Shown here: one piece after another, positions 7,823 to 15,960 of the stretch
Position numbering within the stretch: position 1 is the stretch's first letter
Layout of the letters: every line of letters starts with the position of its first letter
IMG/VR virus record: IMGVR_UViG_3300021475_000011
Location: 1 to 64,000 of that record
Origin: a virus
DNA: 64,000 bases
Direction: 5' to 3' (one strand)
Made by a program: the position numbers and the translations under genes
The notes under the pieces: model-generated
What the model saw: the letters and a program-made list of their open reading frames with translations, nothing else
What the model was told of the DNA's origin: nothing
The model's database searches: none

Positions 7823-9693
7823 CGCTCGTCGAGGATCGGCAGCAGGCGCTCCACGATCGCGGCCATGACCGGCGGCGTCACGGCGTTGCCGTACTGCGCC
7901 ATCCGTTCGCGCTTGTTGCCGAGCACCTGATACTCGGACCCGTCGGTGTGGTCGGCCATGACCATCGCGCCGGCTATCTCGTGCAGCGCGAACATGCGAA
8001 AGCCGCAGTCGTCGATCGCTGCCTCCGTCCAGACGACGGCAGCGCGGTCGCGGGTCGTCAACGTCTGCACGGGTTCGCGGTCGGCGATCCCCGCGACGCC
8101 TGTGCGGTCGTAGGGCACGATCAGCGCGTGGCCGTCCTTCGTGGTGACGCTGCCCATCGCCTCGTCGTCGGCGCGGCGCGCCCAGCCGGGCGAGTAGTTG
8201 GCGAGCACGACGGCGTGGTGATAGCCGCCGGCGCGCATCGTGTGAACGGGGTCCTCGGGGTGCCGGGCGCCGCCGTTGTTCTGAAGCTCGACGACGGCCA
8301 ACGTCTCGCCCGTGCAAGCGGTCTGCGATGGCTCGTCGTGAGCGGAGCGCGGGACGCCGTGCATCCGGTTCCCCATGACGAGCGCGGGGTCCTCGTACAT
8401 CGAGCAATGAGGACTGTGCCACGGGCCAGGCGCCGCGCCGCGCGGATCGTAGGTCGCGCACTCCGAGCAGTAGGTCATCGCCGGCGCGCCCGTGACGATC
8501 GCGGCGCGCGTGGTCGTCGTCTGAGTCGGCGCCGGCGCCGTGGCGGCCGGGCGGAGCTCGACGGCGCCCATCGGCGGGACGACCATCGCTCGATCGAGCG
8601 TGCCGTGAATCGTGTCGAGCGGCTGCCGGCGGGAGTCTCGCGCGCGGTTCCCCGGCGTGCGCTCGTAGGTGTTGCCCGCCACCGGCATCACCATCGCCAT
8701 GTCGTGCCGCTGCGTGAGCGTGACGATCGGCAGCGTCAGCGGCTTCGGCTGGCCGCCCTGCAAGAGCCGGATGGCGAACGGCTCCGATTCCAGCCTCGTC
8801 AGGCCGCGCCCGATCCGGTCGCGCGTGTTGCAGGCGAGCGGGTGATGCTGCCCGCACTTGCGGCACTTCGTCGGCTTGCGGTCGCCGATCCGTTCGATGG
8901 GCAGCGTCCGGTCGATGATGCTGGCCGCCGGCGCTGCGCCCGGCAGCACCGTCCCCTTGCACGTCGGGCAGGCGTAGAGGTACTGCACGCCGTAGCGTCC
9001 CCAGCGCGGGCGGTCCACGCGCTTCCACCGCTGGCGGCCGTGGACGACCGTCTCGCAGCTCGGGCACCACGCGATCGGCTCGAAGTCGAGGTTCGGCGCG
9101 CGCAGCGTGCGCAGCCAGAACACCACGTACATGCGGTCACGCGACTGCGGCGTCGGCGGGCAGAACATCGAGTTGAGCCACACGATTTCGTGGGTGTAGC
9201 CGAGCGCGAGCATCGCCTGAAGCCACGCCTGGAACAGCCCGCCGTCGTCGCCATAGCCCCACTTGTAGGCGTCCACGACGTTCTCCACGACGATCGCCTT
9301 GTAGGGCCTGCCCTTCAACCGCTTCTGCTCAGCGAAGCGCACCACGTCCCACATCGTCGCGCGCGAGCGTTCCTGCTCGTCGTCGCCCGCGGGCCCGTCG
9401 TCGAACAGCGACGACCGCTGCGGCTTCTGGCGGCGCGCGCCCTTCGCCAAGCTGTGATTCGTACACTCGGGCGAGGCGAGCAGGATGTCGCTGTCGGGGT
9501 AGCGCCTGATGCGGTTCGTGGTCAGGCTGGCGATGTCCTCGCACTCGTGGTCGGCGTGCTGGAAGTTCTCGCTGTGCGTTTCGATCGCGCGCTGCCAGTG
9601 GTTCAGGCCAAGGCGCAGCGTGCCGCCCGCCAGCTCGAAGCCCAAGCTCGAGCCGCCGGCGCCGCAGAACAGGTCGGTCGCGGTGACGCTCAT
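7819..9693 (-). CDS. dcm-like: DNA cytosine C5-methyltransferase
   Basis: 624 residues, long for the family. Motif I is DLFCGAGGSSLGFE near the N-terminus. The catalytic loop reads SPECTNHS rather than the usual PCQ, still with a cysteine. Motif VI is VVENVVDAYKWG and motif VIII QSRDRMYVVF. The C-terminal VLGNKRERMAQYGNAVTPPV is the family end motif. A central insert of about 300 residues holds several C-x2-C pairs (CPSC, CPTC, CRKC). Start and stop are coupled to the HTH and ASCH genes. It probably modifies phage DNA against restriction. Confidence 0.88.
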   Translation of the reverse strand: MSVTATDLFCGAGGSSLGFELAGGTLRLGLNHWQRAIETHSENFQHADHECEDIASLTTNRIRRYPDSDILLASPECTNHSLAKGARRQKPQRSSLFDDGPAGDDEQERSRATMWDVVRFAEQKRLKGRPYKAIVVENVVDAYKWGYGDDGGLFQAWLQAMLALGYTHEIVWLNSMFCPPTPQSRDRMYVVFWLRTLRAPNLDFEPIAWCPSCETVVHGRQRWKRVDRPRWGRYGVQYLYACPTCKGTVLPGAAPAASIIDRTLPIERIGDRKPTKCRKCGQHHPLACNTRDRIGRGLTRLESEPFAIRLLQGGQPKPLTLPIVTLTQRHDMAMVMPVAGNTYERTPGNRARDSRRQPLDTIHGTLDRAMVVPPMGAVELRPAATAPAPTQTTTTRAAIVTGAPAMTYCSECATYDPRGAAPGPWHSPHCSMYEDPALVMGNRMHGVPRSAHDEPSQTACTGETLAVVELQNNGGARHPEDPVHTMRAGGYHHAVVLANYSPGWARRADDEAMGSVTTKDGHALIVPYDRTGVAGIADREPVQTLTTRDRAAVVWTEAAIDDCGFRMFALHEIAGAMVMADHTDGSEYQVLGNKRERMAQYGNAVTPPVMAAIVERLLPILDER

Positions 9694-10145
9694 GCGATCG
9701 GCCCATGCTCGACGCACTCGTTCAGCGCATCGAGGCGCGAGCCGAAGTCGCGGGCGGCCAAGTCGATCATGCTCTTGCCCTCCCACAGCATCACGTCGCC
9801 GCCCTCCAAGTGCGTGATCCGGCGGCGGCCGTCAGCGTCGATCGCGCGCACGAGCACGATCACGCCCTGCGGCTGCCAGCCGTCCGGCAGGGCCTCGGAC
9901 AGTTCGACGCCCAGCACGAGGGGATGGCGCTGCTCCTGCACGGTCATCGGAAGCAGGTCGGCCAAGTCGCACCGCACGCGCCGCGCGACGCCGATCAGCG
10001 CCTCGACGGTGATGGCCTGCTTGCCAGCCTCGATGTTCGTAACGGCTGTGCGACTGAGGCCCAGCGCTTCCCCGAGCTCGGCCTGCGTCAGCCCGGCGCG
10101 CCGGCGCTGCTCACGGACGCGCTCGCCGATGACCTTGCTCATCAT
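9690..10145 (-). CDS. Xre-family HTH regulator with C-terminal domain
   Basis: 151 residues. A Cro/C1-type helix-turn-helix (RRRAGLTQAELGEALGLSRT, then AVTNIEAGKQ) fills residues about 5-60. A C-terminal segment of about 85 residues lacks a recognised fold. The start overlaps the upstream stop (ATGATGA). It precedes the methylase cluster directly, so it may regulate methylase expression or the operator network in this window; both are inference. Confidence 0.8.
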   Translation of the reverse strand: MMSKVIGERVREQRRRAGLTQAELGEALGLSRTAVTNIEAGKQAITVEALIGVARRVRCDLADLLPMTVQEQRHPLVLGVELSEALPDGWQPQGVIVLVRAIDADGRRRITHLEGGDVMLWEGKSMIDLAARDFGSRLDALNECVEHGPIA

Positions 10146-11068
10146 CGCGCGCGCACCGCAAGGTCGTCCTCGGCGTAGATGCGGACGCCGGGAATCTCGC
10201 GCTCGCCGTCGCTCACGGCGGCGCGCAGCAGCCGGTCGTCCACCATCAGGTATTGCCGGGGGACCTGCATCGCGTCCGTGACCTCGAACTTCCAGCGCTT
10301 GCGGGTGTGCGCGCTGCCGCTCTCCGTGCGCGTGACGCTCGGGCGCGCAGCGGGCAGGTCCAGCGGCGCGGGCACGGGCGGTGGCGTGGCGGCCTCGGCC
10401 TGCGCGATGTGCTCGAGGCCGGCGTCGGTCACATCCTCGGGCGCCACCGCCTCAGCGGCGCCCACGTCGAGCTGTGCCTGCCCGTCAGCGACGCTCGCGG
10501 CGCGGCGCTCGGCGAGCACGCGCGCGGCGACGGGCCGTTCGTCCTCGCGCCCGCCGGTCACGATCTGCTGAAGCTCGTCGTCGCTCAGCCCGACCATGAT
10601 GCCGTGCAGCTCTGCCGCCTCGGCGGCCAGCCGCACGCGCTCGGCCTCAGCGGCAGCTTCACGATCGCGCTGCTCCTGTTCCTCGCGCTCGCGCTGCTCG
10701 GCGAGCTGGCGCTGAATCTCCTCCTGCCGTTCCCGCTCGACCTGCCGCCGGTACGCCAGGATGCGGTCCTTCAGGACGCCCTCGGCCTCTTCGAGCGGTC
10801 CCTTCGTGGCCTTGAACTCCTCGTCGATCATTTTGGCGTGGTCCTTGATCGGCTTCACGAGCCGGACCCGCGCGCGCTCGGCGGCCGAGAGCTGCGACTT
10901 GATCTGCACAAGCAGCTCCGTCGCGGCGCGCTCGTCGTCGTCGTCCTTCACGGCCATGACCTTCACGGCGGCGAGGATCGGCGACGCCGACTCGTTGACC
11001 TCGACGACCGCCGGGAGGGCCCGCGGATCGGCGTCGAGGTCGATCACGTTCTGCTGCTCGTCGGTCAT
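10142..11068 (-). CDS. coiled-coil protein with conserved phage C-terminus
   Basis: 308 residues from the ATG at 11068 (ATGA overlap). Residues about 55-170 form a long Glu/Arg/Gln-rich coiled coil. The C-terminal 55 residues (RKRWKFEV, VPRQYLMVDDRLLRAAV, IPGVRIYAEDDLAVRAR) resemble a domain common in phage early operons near recombination genes. Function unproven. Confidence 0.7.
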   Translation of the reverse strand: MTDEQQNVIDLDADPRALPAVVEVNESASPILAAVKVMAVKDDDDERAATELLVQIKSQLSAAERARVRLVKPIKDHAKMIDEEFKATKGPLEEAEGVLKDRILAYRRQVERERQEEIQRQLAEQREREEQEQRDREAAAEAERVRLAAEAAELHGIMVGLSDDELQQIVTGGREDERPVAARVLAERRAASVADGQAQLDVGAAEAVAPEDVTDAGLEHIAQAEAATPPPVPAPLDLPAARPSVTRTESGSAHTRKRWKFEVTDAMQVPRQYLMVDDRLLRAAVSDGEREIPGVRIYAEDDLAVRAR

Positions 11069-11346
11069 GTGATGCCCCTTCTGACCGCCGTGCGGCCGAG
11101 TCGTAGCCCAGCGCCAAGGCCGATCGTGAAGCACACCGCCATTTCGCGGTGCCAGCGCTCAGTGTCAAAGTAGCCGCCCTGGTCGATCCGTGTGCGGGCG
11201 AACCTCGCACCTTCCGACATCACATGGTCGAGCTCGATCCCGAACTCGTCGAACGGGCGGAGCGGCGTCTCGCCGTGGCCGTGCCCCTGGTAGGTCTGCG
11301 CGAACTCGATCAGCTCGCGCTCTATCTCCTCGCGGCCGATCCTCAT
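11065..11346 (-). CDS. small protein, unknown function
   Basis: 93 residues from the ATG at 11346, overlapping the stop of the secreted Ig-like gene. It has a helical N-terminus, a central GHGHGETPLRPFDEFGI loop, and a weakly hydrophobic segment AVCFTIGLGAGLRLG near the end. No family recognised. Confidence 0.65.
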   Translation of the reverse strand: MRIGREEIERELIEFAQTYQGHGHGETPLRPFDEFGIELDHVMSEGARFARTRIDQGGYFDTERWHREMAVCFTIGLGAGLRLGRTAVRRGIT

Positions 11347-12344
11347 TGCCACGCGGGGATGCTGAACGCGATCGGTGTGGTGGCGCTCGACGGTGCGTAG
11401 CCAGCGCCGCCGGCGTAGCTGGCCGTCAGGGTCGTGGTGCCAGCTTCGACGGTGGCGATCGGCAGGTCCAGCGTGTTGCCCGTCGCGGGCGCGATGTTCA
11501 CCGACTGCGGGTAGTAGGCGAACTCGCCGAGCTGCCCGTCGTAGTTGCCGCGCGTGGCGATGACCGTCACCTTCAGGCTGCCTTCGAGCTGCACGCCGCC
11601 GGCGGTCACGACCGGCGCGCCGGGCGCCTGGTGGCCGTTGACGGTGGTGTGCGCGGTCACGGTCAGCGTGCCCGCGAGCGCCCATGTGTGGCCGTCGCCG
11701 TCGTAGCCTTCGATGCTCGGAGCAGGCAGCGCCGTGTAGGTCGCTTCGACGGTCGTGGTGGTGGTGAACGGTTCGATCTGCTCGACGCTCGTTTCGGTGA
11801 CGGTCGTTTCACCTGACGAGTAGGTGACGACGACGGTGTGCGCGCCGGTCGCCTGGTAGGTGACAGGGCAGGTGCCGCCTTCGACGCCGTTGCCGACGTT
11901 GATGCTGCACTCCAACGTGCCGTCGCTGTAGAGCGTCAGCACGCCTTCGGGGAGCGGCTGCGCGCCGTGTTCGTCGAACGCGCCGGCGTCGTAGCTGTAG
12001 GTCACGGCCAGCGGGTTCGAGGGGTCCTGCGTGAACGACGGGTCGAGCTTCGCGCGGAGCTTGTGAGCGGGCGCGGCCGGTGCGGCGGCGGCAGGCGTGG
12101 CGCCCGCCGGCGTCGTGCCGATGCAGTCGAAGTGCTTGACGTGGGTCACGACCATGACCGGGACGCGGTGGCCGTGGACGCGGTGGTAGACCGTCCTCAG
12201 CTTGCCGTGGACGCGGTGCGTCTTCGGGCGCTTGACGGTGACGGTCGTGATCTTGCAGCCGGCTGCCGGTGCTACACCGTAGTTTGTAGCACCTGCGAGT
12301 GTGGCGAGAGCGGCGAGTGAGAGTGTCTTTATGGAAGTGGTCAT
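11343..12344 (-). CDS. secreted Ig-like/Big-repeat protein
   Basis: 333 residues. An N-terminal signal-peptide-like segment (MTTSIKTLSLAALATLAGA) is followed by a His/Arg/Val-rich stretch (KTHRVHGKLRTVYHRVHGHR) and an Ala/Pro linker. Two or more beta-sandwich repeats follow (VTYSYDAGAF..., LAGTLTVTAHTTVNGHQAPG, TTTLTASYAGGAGY) of bacterial Ig-like type. It looks exported and surface- or wall-associated rather than a standard phage gene. It is driven by promoter A and operator O4 and starts with the shared MTTS codons. Confidence 0.75.
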   Translation of the reverse strand: MTTSIKTLSLAALATLAGATNYGVAPAAGCKITTVTVKRPKTHRVHGKLRTVYHRVHGHRVPVMVVTHVKHFDCIGTTPAGATPAAAAPAAPAHKLRAKLDPSFTQDPSNPLAVTYSYDAGAFDEHGAQPLPEGVLTLYSDGTLECSINVGNGVEGGTCPVTYQATGAHTVVVTYSSGETTVTETSVEQIEPFTTTTTVEATYTALPAPSIEGYDGDGHTWALAGTLTVTAHTTVNGHQAPGAPVVTAGGVQLEGSLKVTVIATRGNYDGQLGEFAYYPQSVNIAPATGNTLDLPIATVEAGTTTLTASYAGGAGYAPSSATTPIAFSIPAWQ

Positions 12345-12350
12345 GGGTAC

Positions 12351-12402
12351 AGCATCGCAACCTCGCGGGGGATTGTCAAGGCGGGTGACACCCTACTGGA
12401 CG
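12351..12402 (-). promoter_or_regulatory. promoter A with upstream CGTCCAG box
   Basis: Minus strand: CGTCCAG (12396-12402), 16 bases, TTGACA (12374-12379), 17-bp spacer, GATGCT (12351-12356), six bases to the ATG at 12344. The transcript is probably leaderless. Operator O4 includes the minus-35 hexamer. Confidence 0.7.
12374..12390. promoter_or_regulatory. palindromic operator O4
   Basis: TGTCA-AGGCGGG-TGACA, a perfect match to the consensus. It covers the minus-35 hexamer of promoter A, so a bound protein would block RNA polymerase. Confidence 0.7.
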
Positions 12403-12442
12403 GATGATCTACCGGGCGCCCGACACGCTGGCCGGGCGCCCC

Positions 12443-12467
12443 GGTCAAATCTGACCGGCGCCGGTCA
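12443..12467 (-). terminator. dyad cluster at the 3' end of the 3D-domain gene
   Basis: A perfect 16-base palindrome TGACCGGCGCCGGTCA (12452-12467) overlaps the stop codon. A second dyad GGTCA/TGACC (12443-12456) is nested beside it, with two GGGCGCC direct copies further on. Probable termination zone before promoter A; no U-tract. Confidence 0.4.
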
Positions 12468-12854
12468 GCGGCGCATCACCGTGAAGCCCCTGCGCTGCCT
12501 GCCGTACTCGTCGCAGGCGGCTTCGCTCGGGTTGTAGATGTCCAGTTCGGACCCTGACCCGATGTGATCCTCGACCTGATAGACCGACCGCCCGAACGCC
12601 GGACGATCGAGCCTGATCCACGCGCCGAGCGGCAGGAACCCCGGCAGCACAGCCACGATGCCGGGCCTCGTCTGCTCGCCGCTCGCCGTGGTCCCCGACT
12701 GCGCATAGCAGGTGGATTCCACGGTGTAGTGCTGAGCTGCCTGGTGATGATGGTGATGGTGCGCGCCGGCAGCGTGCGCAGGGGTGAAGGCCGCGATCAG
12801 CGCGGCGAATAGAAGTCGGACGGTGCCGCTCCTTTCCTCGGTTCGCCGCACCAC
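12465..12854 (-). CDS. secreted 3D-domain (double-psi barrel) protein
   Basis: 129 residues if it starts at GTG 12854; the exact start is uncertain because the best ribosome site (AAAGGAG) lies just downstream. A signal-like segment RLLFAALIAAFTPAHAAGA is followed by six histidines, then a 3D-type barrel (YAQSGTTASGEQTRPGIVAV, PLGAWIRLD, YQVEDHIGSGSELDIY). 3D domains occur in peptidoglycan-active lytic enzymes. The two Asp/Glu positions EDH and LDIY are retained. Probably exported and wall-acting. Confidence 0.75.
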   Translation of the reverse strand: MVRRTEERSGTVRLLFAALIAAFTPAHAAGAHHHHHHQAAQHYTVESTCYAQSGTTASGEQTRPGIVAVLPGFLPLGAWIRLDRPAFGRSVYQVEDHIGSGSELDIYNPSEAACDEYGRQRRGFTVMRR

Positions 12855-12872
12855 GAGGGCGCGGCCTGACTA

Positions 12873-12897
12873 CCCGCCCGGCGTGCTCACGGGCGGG
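12873..12897 (-). terminator. GC-rich hairpin downstream of the 12.9-13.7 kb gene
   Basis: Perfect 8-bp arms CCCGCCCG/CGGGCGGG with a nine-base loop, 36 bases beyond the stop at 12933. No U-tract follows. Confidence 0.45.
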
Positions 12898-12932
12898 CGC
12901 GTGCAGGGAATACGGCCCTGCTCACGATTTGG

Positions 12933-13694
12933 TCAGGCGACGATGGCAGCCTCGCCGGACGCGCTCAGCTCGTAGTCGTTGTGCTCGGTCAGCACAGCGA
13001 GGCCACGACGGATGAGCAGGTCCACGATCGCTTTCGCTTCCGTCGCGTCGTAGCTCGTGCCGTTCAGGCCGCTAAGCGCCTTCTGGAACTGATCGAGGTC
13101 GCAGCCAGGCTCCGCGCCGATGATCCGCAACGCGCCCTGCTGAAGCTCCGTCAGCGGCTCCGGGTCGTCATCCCCACCACCTGCCGCCGCTGGCGCTGCC
13201 GCGGCCGGCTGCGTGGCTGCTGGTGGCTCAGCGGGCGGCGTCTCGCCCTTCGCCGCTTTGGGTGCGCGCGTGCGCCGCGCGCGAGTGCCGGTGCTCGTCT
13301 CGACCTCCACGCTGTCGATCCCCTCGACGCCAGCGAGCGCGGCGTCGGCCAGCGCGTCCACGGTGCTCTGCTCCGAGAGCACGGCGTCGAGCGAGTCGGG
13401 GTGCGGCACGTCATGGAAGACGCTCGTGTCCTTCGCCGCGCGCCTGATCCGGCCGCCCGCTTCGAGCTTCGAGCCGCGCATGATGGTGTTGATCGCCAAG
13501 CCCTGCACTTCCTTCTCCTTGAAGCCAGCGCTGTCGATCACAGCCACGACCGTTATCTCGATCCGGTCGCCGAGGTTGAACTGCGAGAGCATGTCGGGGT
13601 GCATCCCGAGCGCGCCGCCTAGCTTCAGCTCCGCGTCGTTGGACTCCCAATCGTCAGGGACCGGGAGTAGGGACATCTGCTGCTGCCGCGCCAT
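12933..13694 (-). CDS. phage protein with C-terminal winged-helix-like region
   Basis: 253 residues from ATG 13694, which is preceded by an AAGGAGG ribosome site. The N-terminal half has strands (DRIEITVVAVIDSAGFKEKE). An Ala/Pro linker and a C-terminal helical domain follow (ELQQGALRIIGAEPGCDLDQ, then AIVDLLIRRGLAVLTEHN) that looks like a winged helix. No family assigned. It overlaps the upstream gene by 41 nt. Confidence 0.65.
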   Translation of the reverse strand: MARQQQMSLLPVPDDWESNDAELKLGGALGMHPDMLSQFNLGDRIEITVVAVIDSAGFKEKEVQGLAINTIMRGSKLEAGGRIRRAAKDTSVFHDVPHPDSLDAVLSEQSTVDALADAALAGVEGIDSVEVETSTGTRARRTRAPKAAKGETPPAEPPAATQPAAAAPAAAGGGDDDPEPLTELQQGALRIIGAEPGCDLDQFQKALSGLNGTSYDATEAKAIVDLLIRRGLAVLTEHNDYELSASGEAAIVA

Positions 13695-13992
13695 CACTTC
13701 CTCCTTGCTCGTCGTCGTCGGCTTCGGCGTAACCGATGCCCTGGAAAGTCCAGCCATCCTCGAAGTGCATGGCGCTGATGGCTGGCACTACGTCGCCCGC
13801 GTCGGGCGATGCTGCGGGTGCAGGCACGAGGATCGTCCCCCAGCGCGGGTCGCTGTCAGCGGCGCCGCCTTGGAAGTCGCCGAGCGGGCGCACCGCGCCG
13901 ACGACGGGCAGCGTGTACTTCCGGCGCTCGTCGCCGTCGCCCTTCGTGTAGAGCGCGACAAACCCGATCGGGAAGGGGAACGCCCAGCTCAC
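13654..13992 (-). CDS. small protein, unknown function
   Basis: 112 residues from a GTG overlapping the preceding stop (GTGA). Beta-rich N-terminus (VALYTKGDGDERRKYTLPVV), acidic Gly/Asp-rich tail. Its last 41 nt lie inside the next gene's 5' end. No family recognised. Confidence 0.6.
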   Translation of the reverse strand: MSWAFPFPIGFVALYTKGDGDERRKYTLPVVGAVRPLGDFQGGAADSDPRWGTILVPAPAASPDAGDVVPAISAMHFEDGWTFQGIGYAEADDDEQGGSDGAAAADVPTPGP

Positions 13993-14579
13993 GAGCTGGC
14001 GCCCTCCGCTGCTGCACGCTCGGCGCGGCGGCGGGCGGCTGCCTGCTGGCGCGTCTCGGTCTGTGCGACATCGGGCGGCACGCTGGCCGCGGGCGCGCTG
14101 CCGGAATCGTCGGTGCCGCCGTCAGCATCCCCGGCAGGATCACCGGCAGGCGCCTCGCCGGCGGCTGCCGCGATGGCGTCACGGCTGGCCTGCTCCTGAT
14201 CGGCCGCGCGCTGCTCCTCAGCGAGCCGGCGCGTCTCGCGCTCGGCCTGCTCGCGCTCGCCCGCCTCGATGCGCTCTTGCCGCCGGCGCTCGGCGTCGGC
14301 CGCACGCGCGTCGGCCGGGTTCTCGTTCTCGCCCACCGGCTTCGTCGTGCCAGGCGGACGGCCAGCGTCGCGCCCGCGCGCGCCGTGAACGCGCTCCTGC
14401 GCGATGTTGCCAGCGTCGTCGGGCTCAGGCTCCCACTTCCCGAGGCCCGGCACGAACACGACCATGCCGCCCGCGCGCACGCTCAGGAACCCCCGCACGA
14501 TCGCGCCCTGCTCGTTGCGCATCAGCCAGTCGCCCGTCTCCGGGTCGAGGCCCGTCAGCTCACCCATCTTGCTCGGCAT
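13989..14579 (-). CDS. coiled-coil protein, unknown function
   Basis: 196 residues from ATG 14579 (GGAAGG ribosome site). An N-terminal small beta domain (GELTGLDPETGDWLMRNEQG) is followed by an Arg/Glu/Ala coiled coil and an Ala/Gly/Pro tail. An alternative ATG at 14567 overlaps the preceding stop by 8 nt. It sits beside the probable small terminase gene. Confidence 0.6.
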   Translation of the reverse strand: MPSKMGELTGLDPETGDWLMRNEQGAIVRGFLSVRAGGMVVFVPGLGKWEPEPDDAGNIAQERVHGARGRDAGRPPGTTKPVGENENPADARAADAERRRQERIEAGEREQAERETRRLAEEQRAADQEQASRDAIAAAAGEAPAGDPAGDADGGTDDSGSAPAASVPPDVAQTETRQQAAARRRAERAAAEGASS

Positions 14580-15120
14580 CGCTACCGCCTTCCGTCGTCG
14601 TAGGTTCGGGATCGCCGCTCTGATCGTCGGATGCTGCAAGCCCAGCTAGATAGCCCTGGAACTCCGAAGCCAAGTCCTCGCCGTGCGCCTCGTCGAACAT
14701 CGGGTCGCCGTCGCTCGTGGCGACATGCTCCGTCGGCGCGCCCCTGCTCAGCCGCTCCGTCTTCACGCCCAGCTCGAGCAGCCGCACCACGTCGCCCGGC
14801 TTCAAGCTCGCCGGGTCGATCCGGCGCAGCGCATCGTGCGCGAGCGCGACGACCTCCTGCCCGAGCCGCGCGTGCCGCAGGATCATCTCCACCTGCGCTT
14901 CCGCGTTGGCCGCCAACCGGATGCGATCGACCTCCCGGTCGTAGGCACGAGCTCGCAGCGTCCACTCGTTCGAGGACGCCATGCGCTCGGTCCACGACCG
15001 CGACCTGCCGATGACGTTGGCGACCTTCTTCAGCGAGCGGGAAAGGCCCATTTCCCGGTACACAAGGAACGCCTCGAAGGCGCGGCCGTTCTCGTTGTCG
15101 AGCTGCTCCCAAACCTCCAC
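14560..15120 (-). CDS. putative terminase small subunit
   Basis: 186 residues. A helical DNA-binding N-terminus (AFLVYREMGLSRSLKKVANV, then GRSRSWTERMASSNEWTLRA) matches a common phage pattern of a helix-turn-helix followed by W-x-x-R-A-x-A-Y-D, usually annotated as small terminase. A coiled-coil middle and acidic C-terminus follow. It is 11 kb from terL, so the assignment rests on sequence pattern alone. It could instead be another HTH packaging or regulatory protein. Confidence 0.55.
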   Translation of the reverse strand: MEVWEQLDNENGRAFEAFLVYREMGLSRSLKKVANVIGRSRSWTERMASSNEWTLRARAYDREVDRIRLAANAEAQVEMILRHARLGQEVVALAHDALRRIDPASLKPGDVVRLLELGVKTERLSRGAPTEHVATSDGDPMFDEAHGEDLASEFQGYLAGLAASDDQSGDPEPTTTEGGSDAEQDG

Positions 15121-15123
15121 CGC

Positions 15124-15423
15124 TCACGCCGCCGCCCACGCCTTGTCCACGTAGAACCACTCGCCGGCGCCACCTTCGGACGAGCTGATCGGGCCGACGG
15201 GGAACTCGCCCATCTTCTCTTCGGTGACGGGGTTGGAGAGCTCGACCCACAGCTCGCCGTTGCGGCGCAGCGTGTCGTCCACGCGCAGGACGTGGCGGTG
15301 GCCGCCGTCGTGGATGCGGACGCCCGGCTTCAGCCTCGACAGGTCATCGAGGACACGGACAGGGCGCGGGTTGCGGTGGCGATCCTGAACGCGGGACGTG
15401 CGCGGCGGTGGTCGGCGAGGCAT
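15124..15423 (-). CDS. small beta-rich protein, unknown function
   Basis: 99 residues with a basic N-terminus. The strands LKPGVRIHDGGHRHVLRVDD and LWVELSNPVTEEKMGEF suggest a small barrel, possibly nucleic-acid binding. It ends three bases before the GTG of the probable small terminase gene. Confidence 0.6.
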   Translation of the reverse strand: MPRRPPPRTSRVQDRHRNPRPVRVLDDLSRLKPGVRIHDGGHRHVLRVDDTLRRNGELWVELSNPVTEEKMGEFPVGPISSSEGGAGEWFYVDKAWAAA

Positions 15424-15441
15424 CCGGGCCAGCGTACAAGA

Positions 15442-15960
15442 CTATGCAGACGCAGCAGCGGCTCGCGGGTATTCTCCCGGCCGCAAAGTGCGAAGACCTG
15501 CTGCTGAGAGCGCGAGGTTCCATGTGATGTGCGCGCGCTGCACCGTCGAGGTCACAGGCCATTCGCTCGGGTCCTTCACGAGCTTCAGCGCGGCGAGCGT
15601 CTTGCGGGTCCGCCACTGACTCGCGCGCGGCGGCTCGCCCTGTTCAGCCGTCCAGCGGATCAGCGCGTTGAGGATCGCGTCGGGGGTCCACACTCGCCCG
15701 GCCTGCGCGAACAGACAAGCGCAGTTGGCACAGCGAAGCGGTGAACGTCCACGCCCGAGGTTGCCATCCGTCGGGCTGCCACAGTCCACGCACGAACCCG
15801 CGTAGCTGGCCTTCCGGGCTCGGAGCTTGTCGAGCGTCGGGTCGCTGAAGTAGCTCGACACGGTGCCCGGCCTGACGCGCAGAATGGCCGCAATCTCACC
15901 GTTCGTCTTCCCCTTGGCGCGGAGCGCGCGCGCCAGCTCCACTCGATCGGCCCTCGGCAT
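15442..15960 (-). CDS. HTH, zinc and HARE-repeat protein
   Basis: 172 residues from ATG 15960. N-terminal helix-turn-helix (KTNGEIAAILRVRPGTVSSY), then a zinc ribbon (CVDCGSPTDG, CANCACLF). The C-terminal segment WTPDAILNALIRWTAEQGEP to WNLALSAAGL follows the homing-endonuclease-associated repeat pattern. No HNH or GIY nuclease core is visible, so it may be a regulator or the DNA-binding part of a lost endonuclease. A minus-10-like TACGCT lies six bases before the ATG, suggesting leaderless expression. Confidence 0.7.
   Translation of the reverse strand: MPRADRVELARALRAKGKTNGEIAAILRVRPGTVSSYFSDPTLDKLRARKASYAGSCVDCGSPTDGNLGRGRSPLRCANCACLFAQAGRVWTPDAILNALIRWTAEQGEPPRASQWRTRKTLAALKLVKDPSEWPVTSTVQRAHITWNLALSAAGLRTLRPGEYPRAAAASA

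Noticed and set aside
7948-10281. Plus-strand ORF of 777 codons opposite the methylase cluster
   Set aside because: Shadow of the C5-methyltransferase and HTH genes, without domains or a ribosome site.
11166-11182. TGTCAAAG near the start of the 11.1 kb gene as another operator
   Set aside because: Left half only; the right half does not match at N7 and it is internal to a coding region.
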